A stretch of DNA of 64,000 nucleotides from Tubiluchus corallicola (taxonomy: Eukaryota > Priapulida > Priapulimorpha > Priapulimorphida > Tubiluchidae). The translations under genes and the position numbers were made by a program. The stretch lies in contig JAQGDQ010000511.1 in assembly GCA_030141605.1 (NCBI GenBank), forward strand, positions 50,001-114,000. The letters run 5' to 3'. Under the pieces are notes generated by a model. It had not been told where the DNA came from and made no database searches. It worked only from the letters and a program-made list of their open reading frames with translations. Positions 12,576-23,855 of the stretch are shown piece by piece (the first letter of the stretch is position 1; each line of letters starts with the position of its first letter).

Positions 12576-14073
12576 CTGAAAAAAGAAAATTAAGTTATAG
12601 TCGAGTAATACGAAAACTCTTTGTCGTTATAGATGTTGTACAGCTATGGTACATTGTAAATCCAAATGTCATTATACTGGTTGAAAGCCAGCAAACTGAG
12701 ACAAAGGAATTAAAGAATACTTGACTGCCATTCTTATGTCTACAGTTTTGCACTCATAACTCCAATGCTGATCTACCATACCCACAGGAAACCAGACCAT
12801 CTCCACTGACCATCTCCATTTAATTGAATTCATTTACTAAACTGGATCAGATTTAACATCTGACCGGAGGGTAGTCAAACGCAAATACGTCATACCCATT
12901 TACAAAAGATTTCTTTTGAAACTCATAGTCTGACATTGCGTCTTTTAAACACCTCTCTGATGATTTGAATTTAGGTTTCTATTGAAGTACGATTTATTAT
13001 AAACTGTCTTAGCGGAAAGAGCAAGCCAACTGGTAACCCGGGCTTGTTTTTATGAGTGCGGAAAATGTCAGAAGGATTTAGTGATAAAAGTGTGATAAGT
13101 GCAATGTGTAGTTGGTAAAATCACATTAAAGTTACGATTATTTCACGCTTGCGCGCTCGAATTTTGAATGCCCATTTTCCACCACTGACGCCATTCATCA
13201 GCTGAAGAAAAGCAGTACTCTGTGAATTCCTGTCAAGAAGTTTTTACGAAAAACAAGTAGCTAACTTTGTGATGTTTCTGTATGCACATTAGGTAAGCTG
13301 CAGAAGTTTGAATTAGATTAAGCAACCTTACGGAAAGCCACGATGTGCTTACAAATCATCACAAATTCATAATCTTATGAACTCCACCAATTACGTCATA
13401 CTTTCAAGTGAATAGCGGCTACCACCGAGCCTGAAATTTTGAGTACAACGGTAGCATAAATTTACTTTATGCTTTGTAGATAGTTTTTTGCAAATTTATT
13501 TGTTATAATTATTAATTTTTGTCTAAGTTTAAGTGATAGCAGTATGAATATGAATATGAAGTTTTTCAAACGGCCTGTAGAAAAAGCGCTCTAGCGGCGT
13601 CTGGTGGGACTCTTGGAAGGAGATATATGGCAATTTGGAAAGAGGAAGAATAGGGCTAAACGATAACGTGGGCTATATTTTAGGGCAGGTCCATCAAGAG
13701 GAGTGGCGACGAGTTAATTAGATGTTCCATTTTCGGCAATTTTCGCTTAGAAAACTGCTGACGCAAAGCCATTGTTGTGACGTCATCCATTATACTCTGT
13801 CTATAACTTTAATTCAGTAAAAGCTGCTGGCTTTGCGTTAGGAAAATAAACGAACACTAGGTAGGATGTTCGAGCATTGTTGATTATAAGTGGATTTAAA
13901 GGCAAAATTTTTTTGCGGGGACTTTGCTAGTAATTATTAATTTTTTCTAAGTTTAAGTGATAACAATAGAATAAATCCCACATGCTATGCGGCTTGTCCT
14001 TTCGTTTTATTTTGTACAACGCGTTGCACTGTTGAGGCATCATTCGAGCAAGACTGTAGAACTATATACTTAC
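12576..14073 (-). other. Intron 1 of the somatomedin-B/EGF gene
   Basis: A 1.5-kb GT-AG phase-1 intron. It contains a copy of dispersed repeat R1 (13040-13560), a fragment of the same repeat's end near 13920-13975 (TTTTTTCTAAGTTTAAGTGATAAC-type sequence), and an isolated TGACGTCA at 13784-13791. The rest is unremarkable. Confidence 0.7.
13040..13560 (+). repeat. Dispersed repeat R1, copy 1 (partner at 29140-29570)
   Basis: This shares with 29140-29570 a series of blocks in the same order, including AGGATTTAGTRATAAAAGTG, GGTAAGCTGCAGAARTTTGA and TCTAAGTTTAAGNGATAACAG. Family unknown; the shared right edge is repeated again near 13975. Confidence 0.75.
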
Positions 14074-14281
14074 CGCAGGCGCTTAGACCAGGACACATAA
14101 CACAGATGTCATCACAGCAGTCACCATTATGTTGACAAAACTCGTCACAGTAGCAACCAGATGGCGTTGGTTCATCAGAACCACACGTGCCAGCATCTCT
14201 AAATGGCTGACAAGATTGACTAATAACACTGTCTGCGTATAGTCCAAGAATCAACAATACTGTCACAACGAAGGGCTTCAT
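14074..14281 (-). CDS. Secreted somatomedin-B/EGF protein, exon 1 (signal peptide and SMB domain)
   Basis: The ATG at 14281 opens a 69-codon coding exon ending at a consensus GTAAGT donor in phase 1. Residues 1-21 form a classical signal peptide (basic start, hydrophobic core VVTVLLILGLYA, small residues before the cleavage site). Residues 24-63 form a somatomedin-B-like knot with cysteines at 24, 33, 43, 45, 49, 55, 56 and 60, including the diagnostic CYCDEFC and GDCCDD pattern. Reading through the donor adds 29 weak codons to a stop at 13985; splicing to the EGF exon is preferred because phase and domain content fit. A TTTTTGTTGCAG acceptor ends at 14309, suggesting that the 5' UTR is itself spliced. 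The product is probably an extracellular or matrix protein, by family only. I cannot name an orthologue. Confidence 0.85.
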
Positions 14282-14308
14282 TGCTGCGTGGCACTGTTAA
14301 CGTTTGCA

Positions 14309-14568
14309 CTGCAACAAAAATAAGGCGAGTTTATTAAAAATGTATGTCTAAAATTCTGCAAAATTAGTAACTATAAGTTCATGATAAAATTAATAAAAAA
14401 CTCTTAGGATTAACCGAAATTTAACTGAATTTTGTGATATTTCGTGGACATCTCTACAACTAATTATTATTATTATTTATGGGTAATTGTAGCACGATTA
14501 GTAACCAAAAATTTCAACAAAATGCAATAATTTAAATTACCCAAAGTAGTCCCCGTACAAAGGGAGGA
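14309..14568. promoter_or_regulatory. Upstream region of the EGF gene, 5'-UTR splice acceptor
   Basis: Read on the minus strand, a pyrimidine-rich tract ends in CAG at 14311-14309, directly before the 27-nt leader of the coding exon. An upstream noncoding exon is therefore likely, and the true promoter was not located. Confidence 0.45.
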
Positions 14569-15536
14569 CATAGTGCAGCATGTCGTTCAGTACAATAGTG
14601 TAAGTGTAAACATTAGTACTAAACTTTACGTATCTATGGCAACCGTTCAAATGGAACAACATAGTGCAGCATGTCGTAAAGTACAATAGTGTAAGTGTAA
14701 ACATTAGTACTAAACTTTACGTATCTATGGCAACCGTTCAAATGGAACAACATAGTGCAGCATGTCGTACAGTACAATAGTGTAAGTGTAAACATTAGTA
14801 CTAAACTTTACGTATCTATGACAACCGTTCAAAGGCGACAACATAGTGCAGCATTTCATACAGTACAACAATGTAAGTGTAATCATTCGTACTAAACTTT
14901 ACGTATCTATGACAACCGTTCAAATGGAACAACATAGTGCAGCATTTCATACAGTACAATAATGTAAGTGTAATCATTCGTACTAAACTTTACGTATCTA
15001 TGACAACCGTTCAAAGGCGACAACATAGTGCAGCATTTCATACAGTACAATAATGTAAGTGTAATCATTCGTACTAAACTTTACGTAACTATGGCAACCG
15101 TTCAAATGGAACAACATAGTGCAGCATTTCATACAGTACAATAATGTAAGTGTAAACATTAGTACTAAACTTTACGTAACTATGGCAACCGTTCAAATGG
15201 AACAACATAGTGCAGCATTTCATACAGTACAATAATGTAAGTGTAATCATTCGTACTAAACTTTACGTAACTATGGCAACCGTTCAAATGGAACAACATA
15301 GTGCAGCATTTCATACAGTACAATAATGTAAGTGTAATCATTCGTACTAAACTTTACGTAACTATGGCAACCGTTCAAATGGAACAACATAGTGCAGCAT
15401 TTCATACAGTACAATAATGTAAGTGTAAACATTAGTACTAAACTTTACGTATCCATGACAACCGTTCAAAGGCGACAACATAGTGCAGCATGTCATACAG
15501 TACAACAATGTAAGTGTAAACATTAGTACTAAAATA
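14569..15536. repeat. 91-bp tandem array, about 10.6 copies
   Basis: The marker ACATAGTGCAGCA starts at 14569, 14659, 14750, 14841, 14932, 15023, 15114, 15205, 15296, 15387 and 15478: the first step is 90 bp and all others exactly 91. Two monomer variants occur, carrying either CAAATGGAACAAC or CAAAGGCGACAAC before the marker. The variants alternate in part, which suggests blockwise amplification. No coding function is apparent. Confidence 0.96.
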
Positions 15537-15558
15537 TATATATATATATATATATATA
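15533..15558. repeat. (TA)n microsatellite
   Basis: Pure TA run that terminates the 91-bp array. Confidence 0.9.
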
Positions 15559-16745
15559 GCATTGGTAGAGATGGCTGTGGAGGTGAGTTTTAAAGTAGTT
15601 AAGTTAGGGGCATTTACGACTTCAAATGGCTAAGAGGTCCATACATGTATTCCTCGACCTGCAAAACTGTGCAAACGAACATTGAGTTGAACTTGTGGCT
15701 TTGTAAGTTTTAAATTATGTCCACGAAGCTTTGTATCATTAGACAAGTACGCTAGTGTGCTAGTCTCCTGTCCGCAATGTCAAAAATATTTTTAAATATA
15801 GTTGTATAATCGCTTTGATACGTGGGAAGAATTAATTTTCACAAACTTGAAGTTTTCACAAAATGGCTGATAGCCATATCGTGCAATTTTTGAGCCCATT
15901 TTGCAGTTTAATCTAAAAAGCAAGATCAAAAAAGGTTTTTAGGTCTGCCTATATAGCATTTTCGAACTGAAACTAGTTTTATTCTTGGGCATTTCGTGCG
16001 AACTACAGAATTCATCCATCCATCCATCAGGTCTTCCTCGCATAAACTTCAAATTATTTTGCTGAAATTCTCAGGTGTGTGTTTACCAATGTACTTAGAG
16101 TACCTAGGAATCTGACCACATTTTTGTAATTCTTTCACAACCCTGGGAAATTATTGCAAGCGTTCATAAAACGTACACGGTGTGCCGAAAATTTTATCAC
16201 GTGCTGCTTAGCTTTCCGTACAGTAGAAAACAGTAGGGCTGTCATGCGGATTCATTTCACGTGGGATTCATGTAAAACCAACGTATGGCGTCAGAGCTGT
16301 TTTTACTGTTTAGCCTACAGACACGTAGCTAAAGCAAAAATTTTCTTGAAGCAGAGGGCGTATCCAAAATGAGATTCTTTTTAAATCGCTCTTTTCTTCT
16401 GCTCACCTAAAAACATGTTAAGTGGCGTTTATGAAAACTGTGCTTACCCCCACGTTTCTGGGAAACTTTTTAAGGATGAAAAAATTTATTCTTAAAAACT
16501 GATGTATATTCTCAAAGTGCGCATAATTGCGAAGAACACCCGAAATTCGGTTTCGCGAAAAAAACACTCGTTGATAATTCATAATTATAATTTAGCCTAT
16601 TGAATATTTTTAATGATGATGGTCAAATGCATCAAATAAAAGATCGTCAAAATTAGTAAAAAATTAATTCATAAGGTATCTAAGACAATGGCACGTTGAT
16701 TGATTGATTAAAAGTACACTGAATATGAAAAAAAGAGAAAAATAA
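15559..16745. other. No gene seen
   Basis: Mixed sequence with a short CATC repeat near 16014-16028 and one unremarkable 72-codon open frame (16154-16372). No homologous partner was noticed in the window. Confidence 0.3.
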
Positions 16746-16749
16746 TAAA

Positions 16750-17690
16750 AACACGGAAAATTTAGTAAACTGACAAAAGCAATGCCACAATAGATGCACA
16801 ATGGTAAAGAATACAAAATTAACTCAACCACAGAAGGCTTTATTAAATAGTAAGTTTTCAGAATTTTTTAAATTATCAAGTCACTGGATCAGACGTAATT
16901 ACAGGGGAAAAGAATTCCATAATTTGGGAGCAGCAGAACTAAATGATTTATCACAGCATGTGACTAATCTGGTACGTGGGACTTCAAGATTACTTCTGTT
17001 TGAGCTGGATCTTAAAGCACAAGAAAACTCTTCATAAACATAAAGCTTGAAAAATTCGTTTTAAAATTTTATATCACTTACATACTGCCTTTCTGCGTAC
17101 AGGACTTCAATCAGCAGTGACACCGTAAAATTACTGTATCTTGTCAATAAGATTAAAAATAAATACGTTTTTTGGCTAGTGAGTGGTGCACCCTGGAGGG
17201 TGAGCCAGCGATATTTTACGAATTGGTGAAAACATTCTAAATAATTAATAATTTTCTTTTCTAGTTACATAAGTCTTTCTAGCAGGTAAGCGGAATTCTA
17301 AGTAATATAGATTTGCACGGAAAGTCTTTTGAGACATAATTTAACATTGCCTTTTCTTCCCTTGATTTACGTTTGGTACATGACGTCATGTAATGGTGAC
17401 TTCGCAACAGTATTGTGGGAGATTTAAAATGAAAACAAACTAAAATTCCTTTCAGTGCGAGTAAGATATACGCATAAAATTACTATAAAGTAATATAACT
17501 TTTTAAGGCGATTTTTCTGAAACCTACTTCAGGTTTCCCTTTTCTTGTCCTTTTACGCTCTGCGACGGACGTACAGTTTAAGAAGGCCTGATATGTAAAT
17601 AGGAGCCAGGCCACTGATTGCTTTGTAATTATCAAATTTATTTTAGATTTAATTCTGTACTCAATTAATAGGTATTGTTATACTAAACTA
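16750..17690 (-). mobile_element. LINE 3' region interrupted by a TTAA MITE
   Basis: On the minus strand, 17690-17556 encodes a decayed reverse-transcriptase C-terminal segment with GLAPIYISGLLKLYVRRRA. The protein resumes at 17011 with RSSSNRSNLEVPRTRL and continues to SAAPKLWNSFPL. This is the usual CR1/L2-type order (GLAP-Y-DLL, then LRSS...VPR, then A-P-LWNSLP). The 536-bp gap is exactly the MITE at 17016-17551. The copy also has ordinary stops and frameshifts. Confidence 0.8.
17016..17551 (+). mobile_element. TTAA-flanked MITE family 1, copy A
   Basis: The left end is AGCACAAGAAAA preceded by TTAA (17012-17015). The right end is TTTTCTTGTCCT followed by TTTA (17552-17555), a one-base decay of TTAA. 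It carries the family landmarks GTGCACCCTGGAGGGTGAG and CATGACGTCATGTAATGG. No open frame is shared with other copies, so it is non-autonomous. TTAA duplication points to piggyBac or Kolobok-type transposases. The host LINE frame is restored when the element and one TTAA are removed. Confidence 0.88.
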
Positions 17691-17691
17691 A

Positions 17692-18100
17692 AAAGCCTGC
17701 AAATAGAGGTAGAGAAAAACGGAGAGATTCGGAGGGGGGGTGGGTGGGTCGGGGCTCGTTCGTTTTCGTTGGCGAGCAGACAGAGAAACGAGGGGTCGGA
17801 AATATCCAAGGTCATAATTTAACGACAGCCGATTAACTTGATTTCTCTAAGCGTATTCAAACGGGAATTAAAAACATGACTGCAGTTTAACAGTAATCGT
17901 AATCATTATTCATATGGCAGCAGACACGACTCTTGTCCATCACGCGCGCATGCGTATTGGTTTTAGCCAGTTAAATGATGATTTGGTTTTAAAAGGCTGC
18001 AAAGTTTCTGGCGGTCTACTTGGCTCCCAAAATTGTGGCTGTAGTTATTATGTTGAAAACTCAGAAAATTTCTTCCTAGAATTATTGTCAAACCAAAGAT
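17692..18100. other. No feature beyond a short G-rich run
   Basis: A purine-rich stretch with G runs lies near 17728-17755. The 69-codon frame at 17914-18123 has no recognisable motif. Confidence 0.3.
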
Positions 18101-18470
18101 GCCATGTTAAGTCAATTAAATAACTTATTGTTGCCTCCAAGTATCAATATTTTACAATACAGTAATAGTGAATTGTTGCCATTGTATCTTAGTGGAAGTG
18201 ATGATTGTAATGCTGTTATCTGTAAGATTTTTTATTGCGTCCAAAATTACTTTAGGAGTACTAAACGTTTTAATATGATCAGACCTTAGCTTCTCTTTTG
18301 TGTATTTATGGTGACAGAAATTGTTTACATGTGTCTGTCTGTATGTATGTATGTATGTTTATATGAGTTTATTTCTATTTATATGACTTTATTTTTTCCT
18401 TACTTCTGCTTGTACATACCTATATTTGCACGGTGAAGTTTCATGTATCAGTTTTAAAAACTGTCTAATC
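18101..18470 (+). mobile_element. Possible LINE C-terminus and 3' UTR
   Basis: A 61-codon frame (18104-18289) ends with VQNYFRSTKRFN. A similar ending, LLQNYTKSTKRFPN, occurs at the stop near 23283, suggesting two copies of one retroelement C-terminus. The similarity is short, so the call is tentative. Confidence 0.35.
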
Positions 18471-18605
18471 TAAACCAAATAAACTATGTCTAAACTAACT
18501 TGATTTTTTACGATGGAAATATGCTAATGGAACATATGATTTGCAAATTTCGTTCGCCATCACATTAAACTCTGAAAGTAGCGGTTTGCAAGCGTCCATG
18601 TCAAC

Positions 18606-18925
18606 ATAGGACAATCTATTATGTTTCTTCCTACCATTTCCACTAACACATCCTTCTACCCTTCCTGTGTGACCTAACCTTTCCCCCCAGTTCTTTTTTT
18701 TTGTTCACTCATCCATTCTTTTTTTATCTGGTTCACATGGCAGTGGGCTTATACAAGCCTTTGCTTCTCTAGCCCACTGCAGTACAATTATTCTTTTATG
18801 ATAACGATAGTGTATCAAACATAACAATTTAATACAGTATGATGTAATAATTTTGATGTCACTGTGTGCTTAATGTCATTGTATTGTACTGAATGTGATA
18901 ATTAACTAAACTAAACTAAAAAAAA
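18606..18925 (+). mobile_element. LINE-type 3' end, copy 1 (inverted partner at 53925-54226)
   Basis: About 300 bp is closely similar in inverted orientation to 53925-54226, sharing CTTCTCTAGCCCACTGCAGT, GGTTCACATGGCAGTGGGCT and GTATGATGTAATAATTTTGA-like blocks. It ends at 18905-18925 in AACTA/AAACT repeats, the form of a non-LTR retrotransposon tail, which defines a plus-strand 3' UTR. Confidence 0.75.
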
Positions 18926-19143
18926 CTATGCTCTTTTGTTTATTACTATGTCTGTACACATCTTTGTGTAGGATGTAATATATAATAGAGCAATAATAAT
19001 AATGAGCGTGATAAGACGTTTGTTGCCACAGAACTACTCTGTTGCTTAGTGAAGGTTTGACAATGAAAAACAGAACCTGTTTCTGAGAAGTGCTTTTGAA
19101 AAGAATGATCATTAATTTCTAGAGGTCATGATTTGGAATGCGT

Positions 19144-19252
19144 ACGTTAGATTCTGAGAAATGCTGGAAATACTCCATGTATTTAGTAAACGATGGCACG
19201 TTAGATTCTGAGAAATGCTGGAAATACTTCATGTATTTAGTACACGACGGCA
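19144..19252. repeat. 54-bp direct duplication
   Basis: ACGTTAGATTCTGAGAAATG starts at 19144 and again at 19198. The copies differ at few positions. Confidence 0.9.
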
Positions 19253-19365
19253 CAGAGTTTTGCATAAAATGAGAAAAAGTATTAAAGAAAGTATAAAAAA
19301 CAAACTATCAAACGTATGCATAAATAGTATAGCAATGCCATTGCTTTCTGTATTACCCTAATATA

Positions 19366-19663
19366 GGGGAGACCCGGGTAAAGTGGATCACTGGGCATAG
19401 CGGATCAAATGTGTTTGCTCTTTCTTCCGTAAGGCGTCGCAGTCTACGCACTGTGTGATGTTACGTATTTTGGTTTCGTATTTTCGGAATCGTGGTTTCG
19501 GAATTATCTGTTAAACGAGTAATAGTAACTATAAGTTTTTACCACACGAATATAGCAGCGTTTCCTACGGAAGAATAGGGCATGTAATTGATTGATACAG
19601 ATCAAACGCCTTGAACTCTATGAGCGAAACCCGTTAAGTGAACCACTTTACGCAGGTCTCACC
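19366..19663. mobile_element. TA-flanked MITE, about 298 bp
   Basis: The left end GGGGAGACCCGGGTAAAGTG and the right end, read in reverse, GGTGAGACCTGCGTAAAGTG match at 17 of 20 positions. TA lies immediately outside each end (19364-19365 and 19664-19665). A TA duplication suggests Tc1/mariner-type mobilisation. There is no internal open frame of note. Confidence 0.75.
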
Positions 19664-19665
19664 TA

Positions 19666-20291
19666 ATTAAAGTGGAAGAAGCAGTATTCCTGTGCATGTA
19701 TTCCTAGGAAGCATTATAGTAACAACCAGTGCTTAAAGTGTATTTATTTAGGTAAGGCTTTCAACGAACAAGAAACAGCTACGCGGTCTGGGAGTGGGTT
19801 GTAAGCTGCCCCAATGGGGTCCGGGGCATATTTTCCTTGATTTTGGGCTTTGGAGACGTTTAATAGCCGAAAAAAGGCCAGTTGAGTAAGGAATTTTTCA
19901 AACGCTTTTCGCCATTAAGGGTACAAAATTTAGTTGTTTAATTCAAAAAACAGCAATATCTTTAGAATCAGCGAATTTAGTAGTTTTCATTCACTAGCTT
20001 TTGTGCTTTACCTGGTATAAGCCTTGGTCTGTTCAAACCGTTAACCGCGAGGAATTACTGAGCTAACAAAATACAGCAAGCTGCACTAGCTTCTATCTAC
20101 ATGTTAACTTCTGGCAAAGACAATCACGCTGCTCACGCCAACTGCATACAGTTAAGTTTTGTTACACTTAACTTTTCAAGTGTGAAGTAAAATAAGTTAC
20201 TAGGCGGCGAAATGAGTTAACTCATTATTCTTGTGCACAACTTCTCAAGAAACGTTTGTGCCTTTTTCCTGATAAGTTGCAACAACAATGA
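19666..20291. other. No feature seen
   Basis: Unrecognised sequence without coding signal. Confidence 0.3.
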
Positions 20292-20501
20292 GGTACCCAT
20301 TGTTATCATCTGCAGTTCTGATCAGGACAGTTGACTGAAAGACGGTACCCATTGTTATCATCTGCAGTTCTGATCAGGACAGTTGACTGAAAGACGGTAC
20401 CCATTGTTATCATCTGCAGTTCTGGTCAGGATAGTTGACTGAAAGACGGTGTCCATTGTTATCATTTGCAGTTCTGATCAGGACAGTTGACTGAAAGACG
20501 G
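20292..20501. repeat. 52-bp tandem repeat, 4 copies
   Basis: GGTACCCATTGTTATCATC starts at 20292, 20344 and 20396, and as the variant GGTGTCCATTG at 20448, an exact 52-bp period. Copies are nearly identical, indicating recent expansion. Confidence 0.95.
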
Positions 20502-21655
20502 AAAGTGTGCTACTAACAAGTGTTACGGATTGGTTCATAAATAATTAAATGATGAGAAAATTAAATACGCGACCCGGCGAAACATTGTGTTACCTTTTAG
20601 GTGCAGGGTCCGTAACATTAGGTTCCGGGTCTCCGACCCTGACAGACCCGGCGTACTTTAAGCAGAGCTAACAATATGTTTTGCTCTTTGCACGTGCACT
20701 TTTAGATAAATTATTAGCTTTAGTTGTTGTCTGCGCCACGTATATTGAACGCTTACAAGGTTGAGGGCATAGGGCATGACAGATAGACCATTAGCTGTCA
20801 TGTGATGAAGGACAAGGTCAAGTCTCTAAACAAGAGTGATTTATAAAGCTTTACAAGACCTCAAATTTCTACCTGCAGTTCTATTTGTAGAAACATTCTT
20901 AGTAAAAATCATTTTTGAAAAATCAAGGTAAATGAACCGAATTACTGACAGTTACTCTGTACTCGAAATTATTGGTTCCCTTTTACTATAAACTTCCTAA
21001 TTTCATTTCTCCTTCATTTTAATACTTTATGCTGTTTGGTTATAATAATGATATTTTTTCTAAGTAACGCCTACCCAGAATCAGAACAAAGCAATATTCA
21101 TTATTTTCGTTTATATTTGCCTAACTTCAAATTCTACACTCTTATCATCACGTCCAAGATGGTAAGAATCACTTACTGCTATTGCTGTGCAAAAATTTGC
21201 AGTCAACGAGTTATAATAATCGAAAATTTCTTAATTTTAGAATCGCTGTAACGTACGTTACAGTTTCTAGGCTGTTCATCACGTCCAAAAAGATACAGTT
21301 TTTATAGAGAGAAAAAATATGATGTCACCATACAGACATGACCAGATTATACCAACTGATCCAAACAACATATATCCAAGGCCTCAGCTCATTAAGATGT
21401 TTGATGTTATTATACACCTTATGAGCAAACATATTTTTATATTGTATAGTGCGCATGATGGTTTTATGCTTACGTGTTTAAATTTTGTTGCTTTTGTGCT
21501 TAAATTCTTGCTTCGTTTTGTAGTTCAGTTTAGTACTTAATTTAATGGCTCTTATTGTTAGTAGGTTTAAAATAATGGCGAATGTTTGTTGTAATTAAAT
21601 ATGTGTGTGTTTGTCTTCATTTATTCATTTTTATGTGTTTATCATGTGATTTGTT
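20502..21655. other. No gene identified
   Basis: It includes a patch rich in GACCCGG motifs (20570-20655). Two 70-codon frames (21036-21251, 21319-21540) are present; the second may lie in a retroelement 3' region adjoining the next repeat. Confidence 0.3.
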
Positions 21656-21659
21656 CTTT

Positions 21660-21805
21660 GTATTACAGTTTCTTGTCACAGGTACTTTAAATTTATAACG
21701 CTATTACCATCATCAGTCTTTTTACTTGGAAAATAACTGCAATGTTATCTGTGATTATTGTATCATACATGACATGTAAATATTAGGTAAATAAAGACGA
21801 TATCT
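21660..21805 (+). repeat. Retroelement 3' segment (inverted partner at 24640-24782)
   Basis: ATAACTGCAATGTTATCTGT and the flanking sequence are repeated in inverted orientation near 24648-24690. The plus copy is followed by AATAAAGACGATATCTATC, which looks like a polyadenylation signal and short tail. Confidence 0.6.
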
Positions 21806-22480
21806 ATCTTTAATAATCTTCGCAACGTATAGTTAAGAGAAATATAGTACCTAAGAACGCATCTACGGTAAAATATCTTTATCTGGTGATTATGGAAGTT
21901 CTTTTACTACTCACACGCGAAAAAAAGCGTTTATAACATTTTAAAACACAGTTTCCTACCTGTTCGATGCTGGACTATTCGTTCCTGTTCCCACCACACC
22001 TGATCACGTTAAACGCGAGTTTCCTTTAAGATGCTTGAAATTTCCGTTCTAAATGTTATCTCCTTTCCTCTGACAGTATTTTCCTGTGCAAATCCCAGGC
22101 ACATAAGAAGTAATTATTAAAAGTGTTGCTGCAGTTTATGATGCTGTCAGCTGACCGGTCTATATAAACCTGTATTTGCCTCTTCACTCATCCGAAACAA
22201 TCTGGCCTCAAGGCATGCACTGTTTCTGAGTATTTTGCGAGGGGGCAGCATTAAGGAAAAAACGTCAATGTTTAAATTGTAAACAGTTTAAGATTTATCT
22301 CTTGCTGTGTGTGTACGACAAGTTTGATTATCTTTGCAGTTTTACTTTTGACAAATCATCAGAAAACATTAGGCAAATTCTAATTTCTAAAAAAAATCCC
22401 ACGATTAAACTGAATGGCTTTTCTCAAATTGGCTGGCAATTAACGACATCATTCATTAGATTAAGATAATTTATAAAGCA
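21806..22480. other. No feature seen
   Basis: No coding or repeat structure recognised. Confidence 0.3.
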
Positions 22481-22484
22481 ATGA

Positions 22485-22910
22485 CATGAGAGTTAATTAG
22501 AAATTATCACTATTCGCGTTGATTAAGAATTAAATGTTGGGGTAAGTTGTTCCAGAGACGTGGAGCTCAGACAGAAAAACCTTTTTCATCATAGAATACT
22601 GTATTAGGAATCGGCTGATGTGAATTAATTTGTTCATTAGCATTAGAACGAAGTGTTCGTCCTATGTTACGGCGTATTAAAAGATAAGTAAGGTATACTG
22701 GTGCCAAACCATGTAGTATTTTGTAGCTGATACAAAGAATTTTAAATTGAATTCGGAATCTTATAAGCAACCAATGTAACTCTCTTAGAAAGGGTGTAAT
22801 ATGATCATATTTTCTAGTTTTCGTAATCACACGGGCAGCATATATTTGCAAGCTGATAGTTCTGCACTGTATCATGATATAAGAGCATATATACAACACG
22901 GTCAATTATA
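22485..22910 (-). mobile_element. LINE reverse-transcriptase C-terminus
   Basis: The minus-strand frame reads AARVITKTRKYDHITPFL, RELHWLLIRFRIQFK, SYKILHGLAPVYL and, after a stop near 22567, PRLWNNLP. This is the well-known A-R-x-I-T...L-HWLP...R-I-x-FK...GLAP-YL...LWN-LP order of L2/CR1-like ORF2 proteins. The 112-codon frame is the intact part; a stop separates it from the LWNNLP end. The copy is 5'-truncated. Confidence 0.85.
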
Positions 22911-23099
22911 ATTATGTCCTCAATACAAGCACCACAAACTTGCTTATAAAACATTTTAGCAATAATTTTTTATTACTATCTTTTTTAAAGTGAGATAAAA
23001 TGTTGATATTAAATGCTTCTGTAACAATTATTATTCTCAAAAAATTAATAGTCACAGATAGATTTAGGAATAATATAAGAGTGTTCACTGAGATACACA

Positions 23100-23285
23100 G
23101 AACACTATGACTGGATCAGCTCTGTTATTATGGACACATAACTGAAGAATTACACGGCAACCCTAGACACGCTATTATTCGCTACGACATTTTTCATAAA
23201 CTCAGATCAGGTCATCCATCCAGTGACAGGCTTTTCGAATTGCTGCAGAACTACACAAAGTCTACTAAACGTTTTCCTAATTGAT
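23100..23285 (+). mobile_element. Probable LINE ORF2 C-terminal fragment
   Basis: A frame of about 57 codons open to TGA at 23281-23283 contains CYYGHITEELHGNPRH and ends in QNYTKSTKRFPN. It is followed by long AT-rich sequence resembling a 3' UTR. The similarity to the frame ending at 18289 supports a shared retroelement origin, but the family is not identified. Confidence 0.4.
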
Positions 23286-23370
23286 TGTACGTGTAATTGC
23301 ATATTGAATTGTAACCTGAATTATTTTGAAATTTGGACTTTTGAATTAAACACCTGTTATTGAGCAATCA

Positions 23371-23665
23371 TACTTTTGTGTAACTAACAGGACGATGTAC
23401 ATTGATAATTGTGTCTGGTATTGCTTCTGTGTTCTGTGAGTTTTGTGTATCTCAATTTTAAGCGTTAACTAATGAATTACTTGTGTTTTTTAACCTACTA
23501 TCTATATTATATTACAAGAATATATTATAATAATACTTTTGTATAACTAATAGGATGATGTACATTGATAACTGTTTCTGGCATTGCCTCTGTGAGTTTT
23601 GTATATTTCAATTTTAAGTGTTAACTAATGAATTACTTGTGTTTTTAAACTAATTATCTATGTAA
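23371..23665. repeat. 163-bp direct duplication
   Basis: TACTTTTGTGTAACTAACAG at 23371 and TACTTTTGTATAACTAATAG at 23534 begin two copies that also share GATGTACATTGATAA and GTTAACTAATGAATTACTTG. Confidence 0.85.
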
Positions 23666-23855
23666 CTATATTCTTGATGACCAGTTGCATATATCTCTTT
23701 TCAACTAAAATGTATTTGTTGCAAAGTGGAAAAACTCCAGTCAGGAAATATTACTGTATGTCAATCCACTTAAAATAAATAAACCTTATTTATAAAATAA
23801 GTGACGTAACAAGTACGAAAACGAAACTCAAATTTACATTTGTGCCCGTTTCTCT

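Noticed and set aside
14569-15536. Array considered as CRISPR-like
   Set aside because: Copies are contiguous 91-bp tandem units with no unique spacers, in a eukaryotic genome without cas genes. The 60434-61161 array is rejected for the same reason.
16801-17037. 78-codon plus-strand frame
   Set aside because: Antisense of a LINE C-terminus (APKLWNSFP on the minus strand) that also runs into a MITE end.
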